Both the position numbers and the translations under genes were made by a program. The notes under the pieces were generated by a model that had not been told where the DNA came from, did not search any database, and worked only from the letters and a program-made list of their open reading frames with translations. From Spirochaetales bacterium (GTDB lineage Bacteria; Spirochaetota; Spirochaetia; JABMQR01), in NCBI GenBank assembly GCA_018399255.1, contig JAGYPA010000003.1, positions 1 through 58,031 of the forward strand: a DNA stretch of 58,031 nucleotides. Direction: 5' to 3'. This document shows positions 27,316-36,017 of this stretch, one piece after another. Every line of letters starts with the position of its first letter. The first letter of the stretch is position 1.

Positions 27316-28608
27316 ATGAGAAAGAGTATTATTGCCTTGTTAGTGTGCTTCTGTATGATTTTACCGCTATCTGCCGGCGGGCAGGAAGAAAGTGGTAAAA
27401 AGGAAACAGAACTGAAAATTCTCGTGCCTCAGAGTCCGGGAGTTCCCGAGGGAATTGAAGCTGTGATTCAGGCCTACAGGGAAAACAATCCCTCGGTAAC
27501 CATAACTTTGCGGTCAGTTCCATTCAACCGCTACAAAGAACAACTACAGGTTATGTGGGCTTCAGATGATGTTGATGATATTATTACTACCGGGTCGCCA
27601 GACATCAGCAATTTTGCCCACTATGGAGCCCTTATGCCGATAGATGATATTCTGCCGCCCGCTGACAGGGGCCAATTTCTGCAGTCAGCCATTGATGCGG
27701 TAACGTATAATGGGAATATCTACGCTTATCCGTTTCGTGAGGCAGCTTCGGCGATGTTCTATAATAAGGACTATTTCGAAATGGCTGGTATTGACCCGCC
27801 CGCTTCAATCGATAACCCTTGGACATGGTCCGAGTGGCTTGAAAATATCAAAAAGGTTAAGACAGTTGTCAGCGGTCAGACAGGAAAGAATGTGTGGGGC
27901 CTGACCTTTCTTTCAAATCCGGGCCGGGGGGATTTCTGGCTGACTCCTATAATCAGAAGTGCCGGAGAAAAAGGCACTCCGACATATCAGGCTGTTTCAG
28001 ATGACGGAATGACCCTTACCGGATATGCGGATACCCCGGAAGCTCTTGAAGCCTACCGGTTTTACCAGAGCCTGTATACTGATCACAAGCTGGCACCTAC
28101 TGCTGAGGTCCCAGATGCCTTTGCAACTGGCCAGTCAATAACCTTTCTGTCATTTATGGCATCGGCAAACCAGCTTAACAATAATTTTCCTGACTTGAAT
28201 TGGGGGCTCATGCCGGTACCTTATTTTAAGACACCGCTGGTGCATACCGGGGGATTCACCTACAGCATATCGGCAAAATCGAAAAACGGGCAAGAAGCAA
28301 AAGATTTTATCAAGTTTGCCTGTTCAGAAGAGGGGATCAAGACCTATTTTGATGTTTCGGGCAGTGATATGGTTTCACGGATCGGTTTTGCAGAGAAGTA
28401 TCCCCAGTACTATGAGCAAGATTACCAGAAGTTTTTTGTGGAGGTTCTGGAAACCCATGGTGCGGCGCGACCGTTGACACCAGGATATGTACTCTATAAT
28501 TCTATAATGGGATTTAATCTATTTATGGATCTTGCCACCGGTGCTGATGTTGAGGAGACTGTACGGAAAAAAATAGATGAGTTCGAAACTCAGGTAAGAA
28601 ATCTGTAG
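27316..28608 (+). CDS. ABC sugar-binding protein (sulfatase locus)
   Basis: The start codon is one of three ATGs in a row. The third (27316) is best spaced from AAGGAG, which ends at 27309; the first (27310) adds two residues. The 430-residue product has a signal peptide ending LPLSAG, followed by GQEESGKKE, with no lipobox cysteine. The mature part is a type-1 extracellular solute-binding protein (VTITLRSVPFNRYKEQLQVM, AMFYNKDYFEMAGI, GGFTYSISAKSKNGQEAKDF). It acts in the periplasm, delivering a sugar to the two permeases that follow. Its place between sulfatase genes suggests a sulfated ligand (inference). Confidence 0.92.
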   Translation: MRKSIIALLVCFCMILPLSAGGQEESGKKETELKILVPQSPGVPEGIEAVIQAYRENNPSVTITLRSVPFNRYKEQLQVMWASDDVDDIITTGSPDISNFAHYGALMPIDDILPPADRGQFLQSAIDAVTYNGNIYAYPFREAASAMFYNKDYFEMAGIDPPASIDNPWTWSEWLENIKKVKTVVSGQTGKNVWGLTFLSNPGRGDFWLTPIIRSAGEKGTPTYQAVSDDGMTLTGYADTPEALEAYRFYQSLYTDHKLAPTAEVPDAFATGQSITFLSFMASANQLNNNFPDLNWGLMPVPYFKTPLVHTGGFTYSISAKSKNGQEAKDFIKFACSEEGIKTYFDVSGSDMVSRIGFAEKYPQYYEQDYQKFFVEVLETHGAARPLTPGYVLYNSIMGFNLFMDLATGADVEETVRKKIDEFETQVRNL

Positions 28609-28659
28609 CGAATAATCGGAAAATTGGTTGATATAGATATGAGCGGCGTGAAAGTGTTC

Positions 28660-28690
28660 ATCTGCCGGCAGTTTTATGCTGTCGGCAGAT
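28660..28690 (+). promoter_or_regulatory. Intercistronic hairpin between binding protein and permease
   Basis: ATCTGCCGGCAG, loop TTTTATG, then CTGTCGGCAGAT form a 12-bp stem with one G-U pair. There is no T-run, so it is not a classical terminator. Hairpins at this position commonly protect the binding-protein part of the mRNA and lower permease expression. Confidence 0.65.
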
Positions 28691-28703
28691 ACTATGCAGG
28701 GGT

Positions 28704-29615
28704 ATGACAAAAATGGCGAGAATCCAGTACAAACCAGGAAAAAAGGATGCAGAACTGCTGCTGACCATTCTGCTCTATATGGTTCCCACCATGATACTCA
28801 TAGGTGTCTTCCAGCTTCTGCCTATCGTTAAAGCCTTTGAGTACAGTTTCTTTAAGATAAACCTCATGTCCGGGGCTAAAACATTTGTCGGGTTCCGGAA
28901 CTATATTTCTGCCTGGAATGATGCCCGGTTTATCAATTCCCTTGTTACAACTGTCCGCTATTTTTTGATGCGTGTACCCCTGCAGGTTCTTTCAGGATTC
29001 TTTCTGGCACTGCTTATCTTCAGACCAAAGCGCTGGACGGGACCTATGCGGACAATTTTTCTGCTGCCGGTTATTACTTCTATGGTAGTAATTACTGCAA
29101 TACTGGGACTGATGATGCATCCGACAAACGGGCTGTTCAATGCCGTGCTGGATATTCTACATATTCCGCCTCTGGAATATCTTACTAATCCTGATCAAGC
29201 TCTCGAGTCAATTGTTTTTATTACCGTGTGGAAAAACAGCGGGCTTACGATGCTTTTTTTTCTGGCTGGAATGGTTGCCATATCTCCCACGCTTTACGAA
29301 GCGGCAACGATAGACGGTGCATCAAGCTTTCAGAAGCATTGGTATGTAACTTTACCCATGCTGAAAAAAACTTTTGCCTTTGTAGTTATTACAACTACCA
29401 TCCGTTCATTTCAGGTATTCGGTCCAATTCTGCTTACTACTGCGGGCGGTCCGGCGGATGCAACCCGGGTAGTAGTAATGCATATCTACGATAACGCATT
29501 TGTTTATAATCAGATGGGTTATGCTTCAGCCCTCTCGGTTGTTCTGGCAGTAATCCTGATTGCAGTGTCCTTGCTCCAAATTCGGGGTTCCCGCATGAAA
29601 AAGGGAGGGATGTAA
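28704..29615 (+). CDS. ABC sugar-importer permease (sulfatase locus, MalF/UgpA type)
   Basis: The 303-residue inner-membrane protein has six predicted helices and the EAA loop YEAATIDGASSFQKHWYVTL, followed by PMLKKT, which contacts the ATPase. GCAGGGG precedes ATG 28704. The stop TAA shares its last base with the ATG of the next permease (TAATG), giving tight coupling. It forms one importer with its neighbours. No ATPase is encoded locally. Confidence 0.94.
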   Translation: MTKMARIQYKPGKKDAELLLTILLYMVPTMILIGVFQLLPIVKAFEYSFFKINLMSGAKTFVGFRNYISAWNDARFINSLVTTVRYFLMRVPLQVLSGFFLALLIFRPKRWTGPMRTIFLLPVITSMVVITAILGLMMHPTNGLFNAVLDILHIPPLEYLTNPDQALESIVFITVWKNSGLTMLFFLAGMVAISPTLYEAATIDGASSFQKHWYVTLPMLKKTFAFVVITTTIRSFQVFGPILLTTAGGPADATRVVVMHIYDNAFVYNQMGYASALSVVLAVILIAVSLLQIRGSRMKKGGM

Positions 29616-30463
29616 TGCGTATCGACACAACCGATATAGGGCGAAAAACGGCTCTGTATATGCTCCTGGCAATACTGACGATTCTGTTTTTAATGCCCTA
29701 TATGTGGATGCTCGGTTCCGCCTTCAAACCGCGCAGTGAACTGTTCACTTATGTCTTTCCGGTCAGTTGGAAGACTTTTATTCCACTCGAACCCACCCTC
29801 CGGAATTTTTCCAGGCTGCTTAATGAACTGGGCTTCATGAGGAATATTTTCAACAGTCTTCTGCTCGCTGCATCAACCGTGACCGGTTCAATTCTGGTCT
29901 GCGGAATGACAGCTTTTGTTCTGGCTATGATCGAGTTCCCCGGGCGCAGACTGCTTTATCTGCTAATTATGTTTACGATGATGGTTCCTTTTGAAGCTAG
30001 GATGATTCCTACTTTTCTGGTTGTACAGGGTCTGGGGTTGAGTAACACCTTCACTGCTCTCTATTTGCCCTGGCTGGCTGACGCTTTCCTGATTTTCCTT
30101 TTCACCAATCACTTTTCAGAAATCCCGTCAGACCTCTATCATGCTGCTGTTATTGACGGCTGTCCGCATCGCAAAGTTTTCTGGAGAATCATGCTGCCCA
30201 ACATTGTACCTGCCCTGATCAGCGGCGGATTGATTAAGTTTTTCATTGCCTGGGATGCCTATGTCTGGCCGCTGATAATTTTACGAAGCGATAAGTGGCA
30301 GGTTATCGGGGTGGCCATTGCAAATTTGTTTACCGATCAGAGCATTGAATGGGAGTTGATTTTTGCGGGATCTCTTTTATCAACAGTTCCCATAATTATA
30401 CTCTTCTTTTTTCTGCAGAAGTATTATATAGCTGGCATGATGTCCGGCGGGGTTAAGGAATAA
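29615..30463 (+). CDS. ABC sugar-importer permease (sulfatase locus, MalG/UgpE type)
   Basis: The 282-residue membrane protein has six helices and the EAA loop YHAAVIDGCPHRKVFWRIML, followed by PNIVPAL. It is the second half of the membrane channel. GGGAGGG lies a few bases before its ATG, inside the preceding gene. The next gene, a sulfatase, begins 5 bp after its stop, which ties uptake to desulfation in one transcript. Confidence 0.94.
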   Translation: MRIDTTDIGRKTALYMLLAILTILFLMPYMWMLGSAFKPRSELFTYVFPVSWKTFIPLEPTLRNFSRLLNELGFMRNIFNSLLLAASTVTGSILVCGMTAFVLAMIEFPGRRLLYLLIMFTMMVPFEARMIPTFLVVQGLGLSNTFTALYLPWLADAFLIFLFTNHFSEIPSDLYHAAVIDGCPHRKVFWRIMLPNIVPALISGGLIKFFIAWDAYVWPLIILRSDKWQVIGVAIANLFTDQSIEWELIFAGSLLSTVPIIILFFFLQKYYIAGMMSGGVKE

Positions 30464-30467
30464 AGAA

Positions 30468-31928
30468 ATGAACAATCAGCCCAATCTTCTTTTTATTATG
30501 ACAGACCAGATGCGGGCAGATGCTCTCGGCTGCATGGGGATCAGTCCAGCCCGGACCCCCCACCTTGATGCCTTGGCGCAGGCAGGGACTCTCTATACCA
30601 ACTGCTTTACAAATTCCCCTCTCTGTGCTCCAGCCCGGGCCTCCCTGCTTGCCGGGCTGTATCCCCACCAGACAGGGGTCTGGAATAATGATCCGCACAC
30701 ATTTCCTGCTGATGCAGAAAACTGGGTAAGAAGAATAAGGGATAGGGGGTACAAGACCTGTGTAATTGGAAAGACGCACTACTATCCGTACAATGGATCT
30801 GTACCGGATATGCGTGAGGCTGAGGATCTGATTCAAGCCTATGGGTATGAAGATGTTGATGAGATTCCCGGTCCCCGGACCAGTGGGTATCTTCTGAGCC
30901 ATATGACGAATATCTGGCGGGAATCGGGTTTTTGGGTGAAGGTCAGGGAAGATATTGACTCCCGGTACCGGGGAAATCATGCGATAGCCAGAGAGAGTGT
31001 GCTGCCCATCAGCCTTAATCCGGATATCTATGTCGGGCAGCAGGCAAAAAAATACCTTGCCGAAGCAGCTCTGAAGGAACCATGGTTCTGCTTCGTCAGT
31101 TTTGGAGGGCCGCACGATCCCTGGGATTCGCCGGACTGCTATACTGACCGGTTTCTGAAGCAGACAATGCCTGCTCCTCTTGGCCCTGTGGCAGATGTAT
31201 ATCCAGACAGGCCCGAGGGCAGGTGGGATATTCTCCCTCCCTATCCGCCGTTTTCTTTAGAAGATGTTCAGGCTATTCGTCGGAATTATGCAGGGAAAGT
31301 CAGTCTGATAGATGAGCAGATAGGGGAAATCCTCGCTGTTCTGGATGAACGCGGAATGCGGGATTCCACCATTGTGGTGTTTACTTCTGATCATGGAGAG
31401 ATGAACGGTGATCATGAGCGGCTATACAAGTCTAATTTTCTCGAGAGTTCGATAAAAGTCCCGCTTATCATATATGATCCCCGTCGGGCTGAGGATCGTG
31501 GCGTGAACAGCGAACTGGTCGAACTGATCGATATCGGGCCGACTCTGTTTGAGCTTGCCGGCGGCATGGAGCAAACGGACAGTTCAGAGCAAACGGGCGG
31601 TACCGGTGAGAAAAGCAGCAGGAACGAGCTTAGGCTGCCGTATAGACAATTTGGGCAATCACTTGTTTCTTCGCCCGGGAGAGACTTTGTTATCTCCGAG
31701 CTGGATAATGAGATAATGATACGAACTCCTTTATGGAAAATGGTATTGAATCAGGAAAAGCAGCCCTGCATGCTGTTCGATTTGGACAGTGACCCCGAAG
31801 AACTGTATAATCTGGCAGGAGGAAACCCATTCAGAGAGATAGAAAATGAACTGAAGGTATTAGTTCAGCAGTTTCTTGACCTTACGGAAGGTACGGCTTA
31901 TACCTTTCTTATTTCTGAATCCAATTAA
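30468..31928 (+). CDS. Cys-type sulfatase, cytoplasmic (second of three)
   Basis: The 486-residue protein has the formylglycine motif LCAPARASLLAGLYPHQTG with Cys53. Its metal-binding start is IMTDQMRADALGC, where the second acidic residue is Gln, as in choline-sulfatase and phosphonate-monoester-hydrolase types. A late FTSDHGEMNGDH segment provides the remaining ligands. It shows a choline-sulfatase-like or N-sulfoglucosamine-sulfohydrolase-like style but too little to name a substrate. It carries no signal peptide. A low-complexity insert near residue 370 (EQTDSSEQTGGTGEKSS) looks like a surface loop. It begins 5 bp after the permease and ends 3 bp before the third sulfatase. Confidence 0.93.
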   Translation: MNNQPNLLFIMTDQMRADALGCMGISPARTPHLDALAQAGTLYTNCFTNSPLCAPARASLLAGLYPHQTGVWNNDPHTFPADAENWVRRIRDRGYKTCVIGKTHYYPYNGSVPDMREAEDLIQAYGYEDVDEIPGPRTSGYLLSHMTNIWRESGFWVKVREDIDSRYRGNHAIARESVLPISLNPDIYVGQQAKKYLAEAALKEPWFCFVSFGGPHDPWDSPDCYTDRFLKQTMPAPLGPVADVYPDRPEGRWDILPPYPPFSLEDVQAIRRNYAGKVSLIDEQIGEILAVLDERGMRDSTIVVFTSDHGEMNGDHERLYKSNFLESSIKVPLIIYDPRRAEDRGVNSELVELIDIGPTLFELAGGMEQTDSSEQTGGTGEKSSRNELRLPYRQFGQSLVSSPGRDFVISELDNEIMIRTPLWKMVLNQEKQPCMLFDLDSDPEELYNLAGGNPFREIENELKVLVQQFLDLTEGTAYTFLISESN

Positions 31929-31931
31929 ACT

Positions 31932-33452
31932 ATGCAGAATAGAAAACCGAATATCCTTTTAATTGTAACGGACCACCAGCTTCATTATCGCCATGGCTGG
32001 AATGATGCCGGGGACCAGAGCGACGAGCCCGGGAGGAAAAGCTCAGGCCCGATTCGTCCCCATTTTGACAGCCTGGCACGTGAAGGCATGCTCTTTAATC
32101 GCGCCTATGCAGTCACACCTCTCTGCGGTCCAGCCAGAAGAAGCCTGCTTACAGGATTGTATCCTCATCATCATCGTAATTTTCATAATCAAAGTGAGTC
32201 TCCATTTGTTGAAGATACGTACCTGGACTTGCTAGCAGCACGCGGGTACAGGAATTACTATTACGGAAAATGGCATGCTGGACCGGGAACCGCATTTGAT
32301 CATCATTGTGAAGGGTTTTCCCTTCCCGGATATGGTAATCCGTATATTACTGATGAGTACTCTGCCTATCTGAAACGAAAAGAACTGCCGCGTGCGGTTC
32401 ATCGGGTGGATCATCTTTTTTGGCATGGAGATACGGGGAACATGTTTCCGGATCTGTTCGAGGGGGCGGATCATTACTTATGCCAATCAAGCTGGTGCGG
32501 AGAAACGGCTTTAGGAGCTACTGTTACCCCGAAAGAAACGCATGAATGTTTTTTTCTTGCTGACCTCGCCTGCCGACAGTTGGATGCTATTGCTGATCAG
32601 AAATCCGATCAGCCGTTTCATTTGCGGGTAGATTTCTGGGGACCTCATCAGCCTTATTTTCCAACAGACGAATATCTTGATCTCTATGATCCTGAAGCGA
32701 TTCCCGAATATGGAAGTTTTTGTGATAATCTCGCCGATAAGCCGGAAATTTATCGTAATATGAACCATCCAATAGCTGATAATACCGGAAAACTCATTAT
32801 TCCCAGTATTTACACATGGCATCAGTGGCAAATAATGCTGGCAAAAGCATTCGCACAGACAACTATGGTTGATGATGCTGCATCGAGAATAATCTCCAAG
32901 CTTGACGATCTCGGCTTTCGTGAGAATACCATCGTCATCTGGACAAGTGATCATGGGGATGCCCTCGCCAGCCATGGCGGGCAGTTCGATAAAGGCAGCT
33001 TTATGACGGAGGAGATTATCCGGATTCCCCTCGCTGTCAGGTATCCCGGATTTGCTAAATCCGGGGCAGAGACAGCAGCACTTGTCAATACCATTGATAT
33101 TGCACCGACTTTGCTGGACTGTGCCGGGGTGGAAATTCCCCAATCGTTTGACGGAAAGAGTTTTCTCCCCGTTTTGGCCGGAGAAAACCAGAGAATCCGG
33201 GATGAGATGCTGCTGGAAACCTACGGTCAGGGATACCGGGATGCAAAGTGTGCCCGAACCCTGATTACCGACAGGTATAAATATACCTATAATGAAGATG
33301 ATATTGATGAACTCTATGATCTTCTGGAAGACCCGTATGAACTGCATAATTTAGCTGAGAAGACAACGGTCCGGAACAGAAAGAATAGCATGAAAAGCTC
33401 TCTGCAGCAGCTTATGAACCACTTTGGAGATCCCGATATGGCAATTAACTGA
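31932..33452 (+). CDS. Cys-type sulfatase, cytoplasmic (third of three)
   Basis: The 506-residue protein has the formylglycine motif LCGPARRSLLTGLYPHHH with Cys65 and a late VIWTSDHGDALASHGG metal segment. The N-terminal metal site is unusual: NILLIVTDHQLHYRHGW, with His in place of the second Asp. Compared with its neighbours it carries an insert after the first strand (GDQSDEPGRKSSGPIRP). There is no signal peptide. It is probably the last gene of the regulator-sulfatase-importer transcript, since a 138-bp gap follows. Three different sulfatases in one unit suggest stepwise removal of sulfates from one compound (inference). Confidence 0.92.
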   Translation: MQNRKPNILLIVTDHQLHYRHGWNDAGDQSDEPGRKSSGPIRPHFDSLAREGMLFNRAYAVTPLCGPARRSLLTGLYPHHHRNFHNQSESPFVEDTYLDLLAARGYRNYYYGKWHAGPGTAFDHHCEGFSLPGYGNPYITDEYSAYLKRKELPRAVHRVDHLFWHGDTGNMFPDLFEGADHYLCQSSWCGETALGATVTPKETHECFFLADLACRQLDAIADQKSDQPFHLRVDFWGPHQPYFPTDEYLDLYDPEAIPEYGSFCDNLADKPEIYRNMNHPIADNTGKLIIPSIYTWHQWQIMLAKAFAQTTMVDDAASRIISKLDDLGFRENTIVIWTSDHGDALASHGGQFDKGSFMTEEIIRIPLAVRYPGFAKSGAETAALVNTIDIAPTLLDCAGVEIPQSFDGKSFLPVLAGENQRIRDEMLLETYGQGYRDAKCARTLITDRYKYTYNEDDIDELYDLLEDPYELHNLAEKTTVRNRKNSMKSSLQQLMNHFGDPDMAIN

Positions 33453-33520
33453 AAGAATCCCGCGATCCCGAGCACCTGATAAATTAACTAATCATTAGCA
33501 TAGCCTTAATAGAAATCTCA

Positions 33521-33535
33521 TATTACTGAGTAATA
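33521..33535. promoter_or_regulatory. Perfect 7-1-7 palindrome before the second importer
   Basis: TATTACT-G-AGTAATA lies 55 bp upstream of the binding-protein start at 33591. It is a candidate operator. The arm TATTACT also occurs in the dyad that overlaps the PerR start codon, but an AT-rich seven-base match may be chance. Confidence 0.45.
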
Positions 33536-33590
33536 CTCCTTGTGGATGTGAGGGAAAACCCTTGCTTTACACGATACTATGGAGGATTCT

Positions 33591-34907
33591 ATGAAAAGGA
33601 TTTTGTTAGTGCTCTTAATTGCCGTACTTTCCCTGAGTGCCATAACCGCTGCGGGAAGTCAGGAGACGGAAACCCAGGTCAAGGAAATCTATTTCTGGCA
33701 TGCATTCAGCGATGCCGCCCGTTCCCAGTGGATTCAGGACCGGGCTGACGAGTTTAATGCGATGCAGTCTGACTATAAAGTTGTTCTGGAAACAAAAGGC
33801 AGCTACCGTGATACTCTTCAGGCAGCGGTACTGGCCGATAAGCAGGGAACTCCCCCGCACCTTGTCCAGCTTTTCGAGGTGGGAAGCCAGCTTGCGTATG
33901 ATACCGGTATGTTCAAATCAGTCGGCGATATTGGATCTTTCGATACATCAGACTATATCCAGCCGGTTCTCAACTACTACACCATCAATGGGACGGTAAA
34001 CTCGATCCCCTTCAACAGTTCTTCACCGGTACTCTATATTAATAAGGACAAGCTGGTTGAAGCCGGATATGATGCTGACTATGTTCCTGCGACCTTTGGA
34101 GATGTGATCGAAGTTCTCGAAGCCGCCCGGGCAAGGGGCGTTTCAGGAGCCAAATTTTCAGTCAATCTCCATGCATGGTTTTTTGAGCAGTGGATGGCTC
34201 AGCAGGGTGCGATGCTTGTGAACAACGGCAACGGACGAGACGGAAGAGCAACCGAAAACAATCTCAACAGCCAGGCTGCCATAAACATCGGAAACTTTTT
34301 TGCCGAACTTTCCCGTAAAAACCTCTACACCTACACCGGGAAATTTGAGGACTGGGGCGGAAGTGATGCGATTTTTCAGGAAGGCCAGGCTATGCTGCAC
34401 ATTACCTCAACTGCAGATCTGGGAAATATTACCTCGGCTGTAGAAGGTAAGTTCAACCTTGGTGTCGGTTTTATGCCCATTCCCGACGGGACCGAAAGAA
34501 ACGGAACGGTTATCGGCGGGGCGAGCGTGTGGGTCGCGAAAAACCATCCGGCCGACGAACTTACGGCATCCCGTGATTTTGCTCTTTACATGACCAACAT
34601 GGAAAACATGGTCAGCTGGCACAAGCTTACCGGCTACTACCCGGTACGGAATTCATCAATTGATGCGCTGAAGGCAGAAGGCTGGTTTGACAGCGACGCC
34701 AACCAGATTGTTGCGTTCAACCAGCTGCTGGCAACTAAAGTTAACGCAGCTACTGCCGGGGCTATGGCTGGAACCCTTCTTGACAACCGGACAATAATTG
34801 AGACGGCTATTCAGAAAATAATTCAGGGCGGCGATGTCAAAGCAGCTCTCGATGAAGCAAAAGTTCTCTCAGATGCTAAACTGAAAGAATACAACGCCAA
34901 TTTCTAG
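33591..34907 (+). CDS. ABC sugar-binding protein, UgpB-like
   Basis: The start was set at ATG 33591 because GGAGG (33581-33585) lies just upstream and the signal peptide begins there (MKRILLVLLIAVLSLSAITA). The frame could extend four codons upstream. The mature 438-residue protein opens AGSQET without a lipobox and then matches UgpB closely in style: IYFWHAFSDAARSQW, EFNAMQSDYKVVLETKGSYRD and PPHLVQLFEVGSQLAYDTGM. UgpB binds glycerol-3-phosphate or its diesters, but related spirochaete proteins bind other sugars, so the ligand is left open. It heads a three-gene importer unit separate from the sulfatase unit. Confidence 0.92.
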   Translation: MKRILLVLLIAVLSLSAITAAGSQETETQVKEIYFWHAFSDAARSQWIQDRADEFNAMQSDYKVVLETKGSYRDTLQAAVLADKQGTPPHLVQLFEVGSQLAYDTGMFKSVGDIGSFDTSDYIQPVLNYYTINGTVNSIPFNSSSPVLYINKDKLVEAGYDADYVPATFGDVIEVLEAARARGVSGAKFSVNLHAWFFEQWMAQQGAMLVNNGNGRDGRATENNLNSQAAINIGNFFAELSRKNLYTYTGKFEDWGGSDAIFQEGQAMLHITSTADLGNITSAVEGKFNLGVGFMPIPDGTERNGTVIGGASVWVAKNHPADELTASRDFALYMTNMENMVSWHKLTGYYPVRNSSIDALKAEGWFDSDANQIVAFNQLLATKVNAATAGAMAGTLLDNRTIIETAIQKIIQGGDVKAALDEAKVLSDAKLKEYNANF

Positions 34908-35057
34908 CAAGCCTGAAAGAATTCCGGGACGTCTCCGGATATGTATGATCAGGTAACATCTGGCAATACGATTTTCTATCTGCTGATCGGAATAGCTCGA
35001 GCTTTCCGGTCAGCTCGTTTTACGCAAGAACAGACAATTTTTCAGCGGAGCAGACTT

Positions 35058-36002
35058 ATGATCAGCAACGGACAGGATGACAATGCAATATTTTCCAGCA
35101 GAGGTCTGCTGCTGCTGTTTCTTGTTCCTACCATGCTCATACTGCTGGTGTTCCTCTATTTTCCAGCATGGCACTCGATATTGCTGAGTTTTTATCGTAA
35201 CAACCTATTTCTTGGAACCCGGAAATATATCGGGCTGGAAAATTACATCAATCTTTTTACCGGACCGCTTGCCCCCGCTTTCATTCAGAGCTTTTTCCAG
35301 ACGCTCGTTCTAAGCGGCTTAATAGTGGCTGGCGGAATTTCAGCTTCGGTGTTTATTGCCATTCAGGCCAACAAAAAGATTGCAGGCGGCCGCATATACC
35401 GGATGCTGCTCATCTGGCCGTTCGCTTTGTCGCCGGCAGTTGCGGGGACCATATTTCTCTTTATTTTCAATCCTGAGGTCGGCATTATGAACACCATGCT
35501 CGACTTCCTCTTTTCCATAAAACCGCGCTGGCTCGATTCCCCTTATTTGGCTGTTATGCTGGTGGTTTTCGCGGCTGTCTGGAAAAATATGGGTTATAAT
35601 ATAGTCTTTTATCTGGCAGCACTCCAGAATGTTCCCCTGGACCCGCTGGAAGCGGCTGATATAGACGGAGCCGGAAGCTGGCTCAAGTTTCGCCGGGTTC
35701 TGCTGCCCCTGCTGAGTCCAACCACGTTTTTTCTGGTGTTCACCAACCTCAGCTACAGTTTTTTTGAAACCTTCGGGCTGATTGATATCCTTACGACCGG
35801 TGGGCCGGTGGGGCCGCCCGGACCCCTGGACAATACGGGAATAACTACCACGATAATGTACAAGGTTTTTCAGGATGGATTCGGCGGAAGCAGCAATATG
35901 GGATTTGCAGCTGCAGAGAGTGTTATCCTGATGATCCTGGTCGGACTTGTCGCGTTTTTTCAATTTTCCTATATGGGAAAGCGCGTTCATTATCAGGGAT
36001 AA
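35058..36002 (+). CDS. ABC importer permease, UgpA-like
   Basis: ATG 35058 with GGAG at 35047-35050 gives a 314-residue permease starting MISNGQDDNAIF. The frame is open up to 34941, but the added 39 residues are unlike any permease start. Six helices are visible, and the EAA loop reads LEAADIDGAGSWLKFRRVLL, followed by PLLSPT. A PVGPPGPLDN loop near the end is typical of UgpA-like permeases. It sits 150 bp after the binding protein and 15 bp before the second permease. Confidence 0.92.
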   Translation: MISNGQDDNAIFSSRGLLLLFLVPTMLILLVFLYFPAWHSILLSFYRNNLFLGTRKYIGLENYINLFTGPLAPAFIQSFFQTLVLSGLIVAGGISASVFIAIQANKKIAGGRIYRMLLIWPFALSPAVAGTIFLFIFNPEVGIMNTMLDFLFSIKPRWLDSPYLAVMLVVFAAVWKNMGYNIVFYLAALQNVPLDPLEAADIDGAGSWLKFRRVLLPLLSPTTFFLVFTNLSYSFFETFGLIDILTTGGPVGPPGPLDNTGITTTIMYKVFQDGFGGSSNMGFAAAESVILMILVGLVAFFQFSYMGKRVHYQG

Positions 36003-36017
36003 AGGGAGAGCAGCTTG

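Noticed and set aside
32511-33347. A 278-codon open frame on the minus strand opposite the third sulfatase
   Set aside because: It is a shadow of the sulfatase coding frame, with cysteine-rich and isoleucine-rich noise and no start signal.
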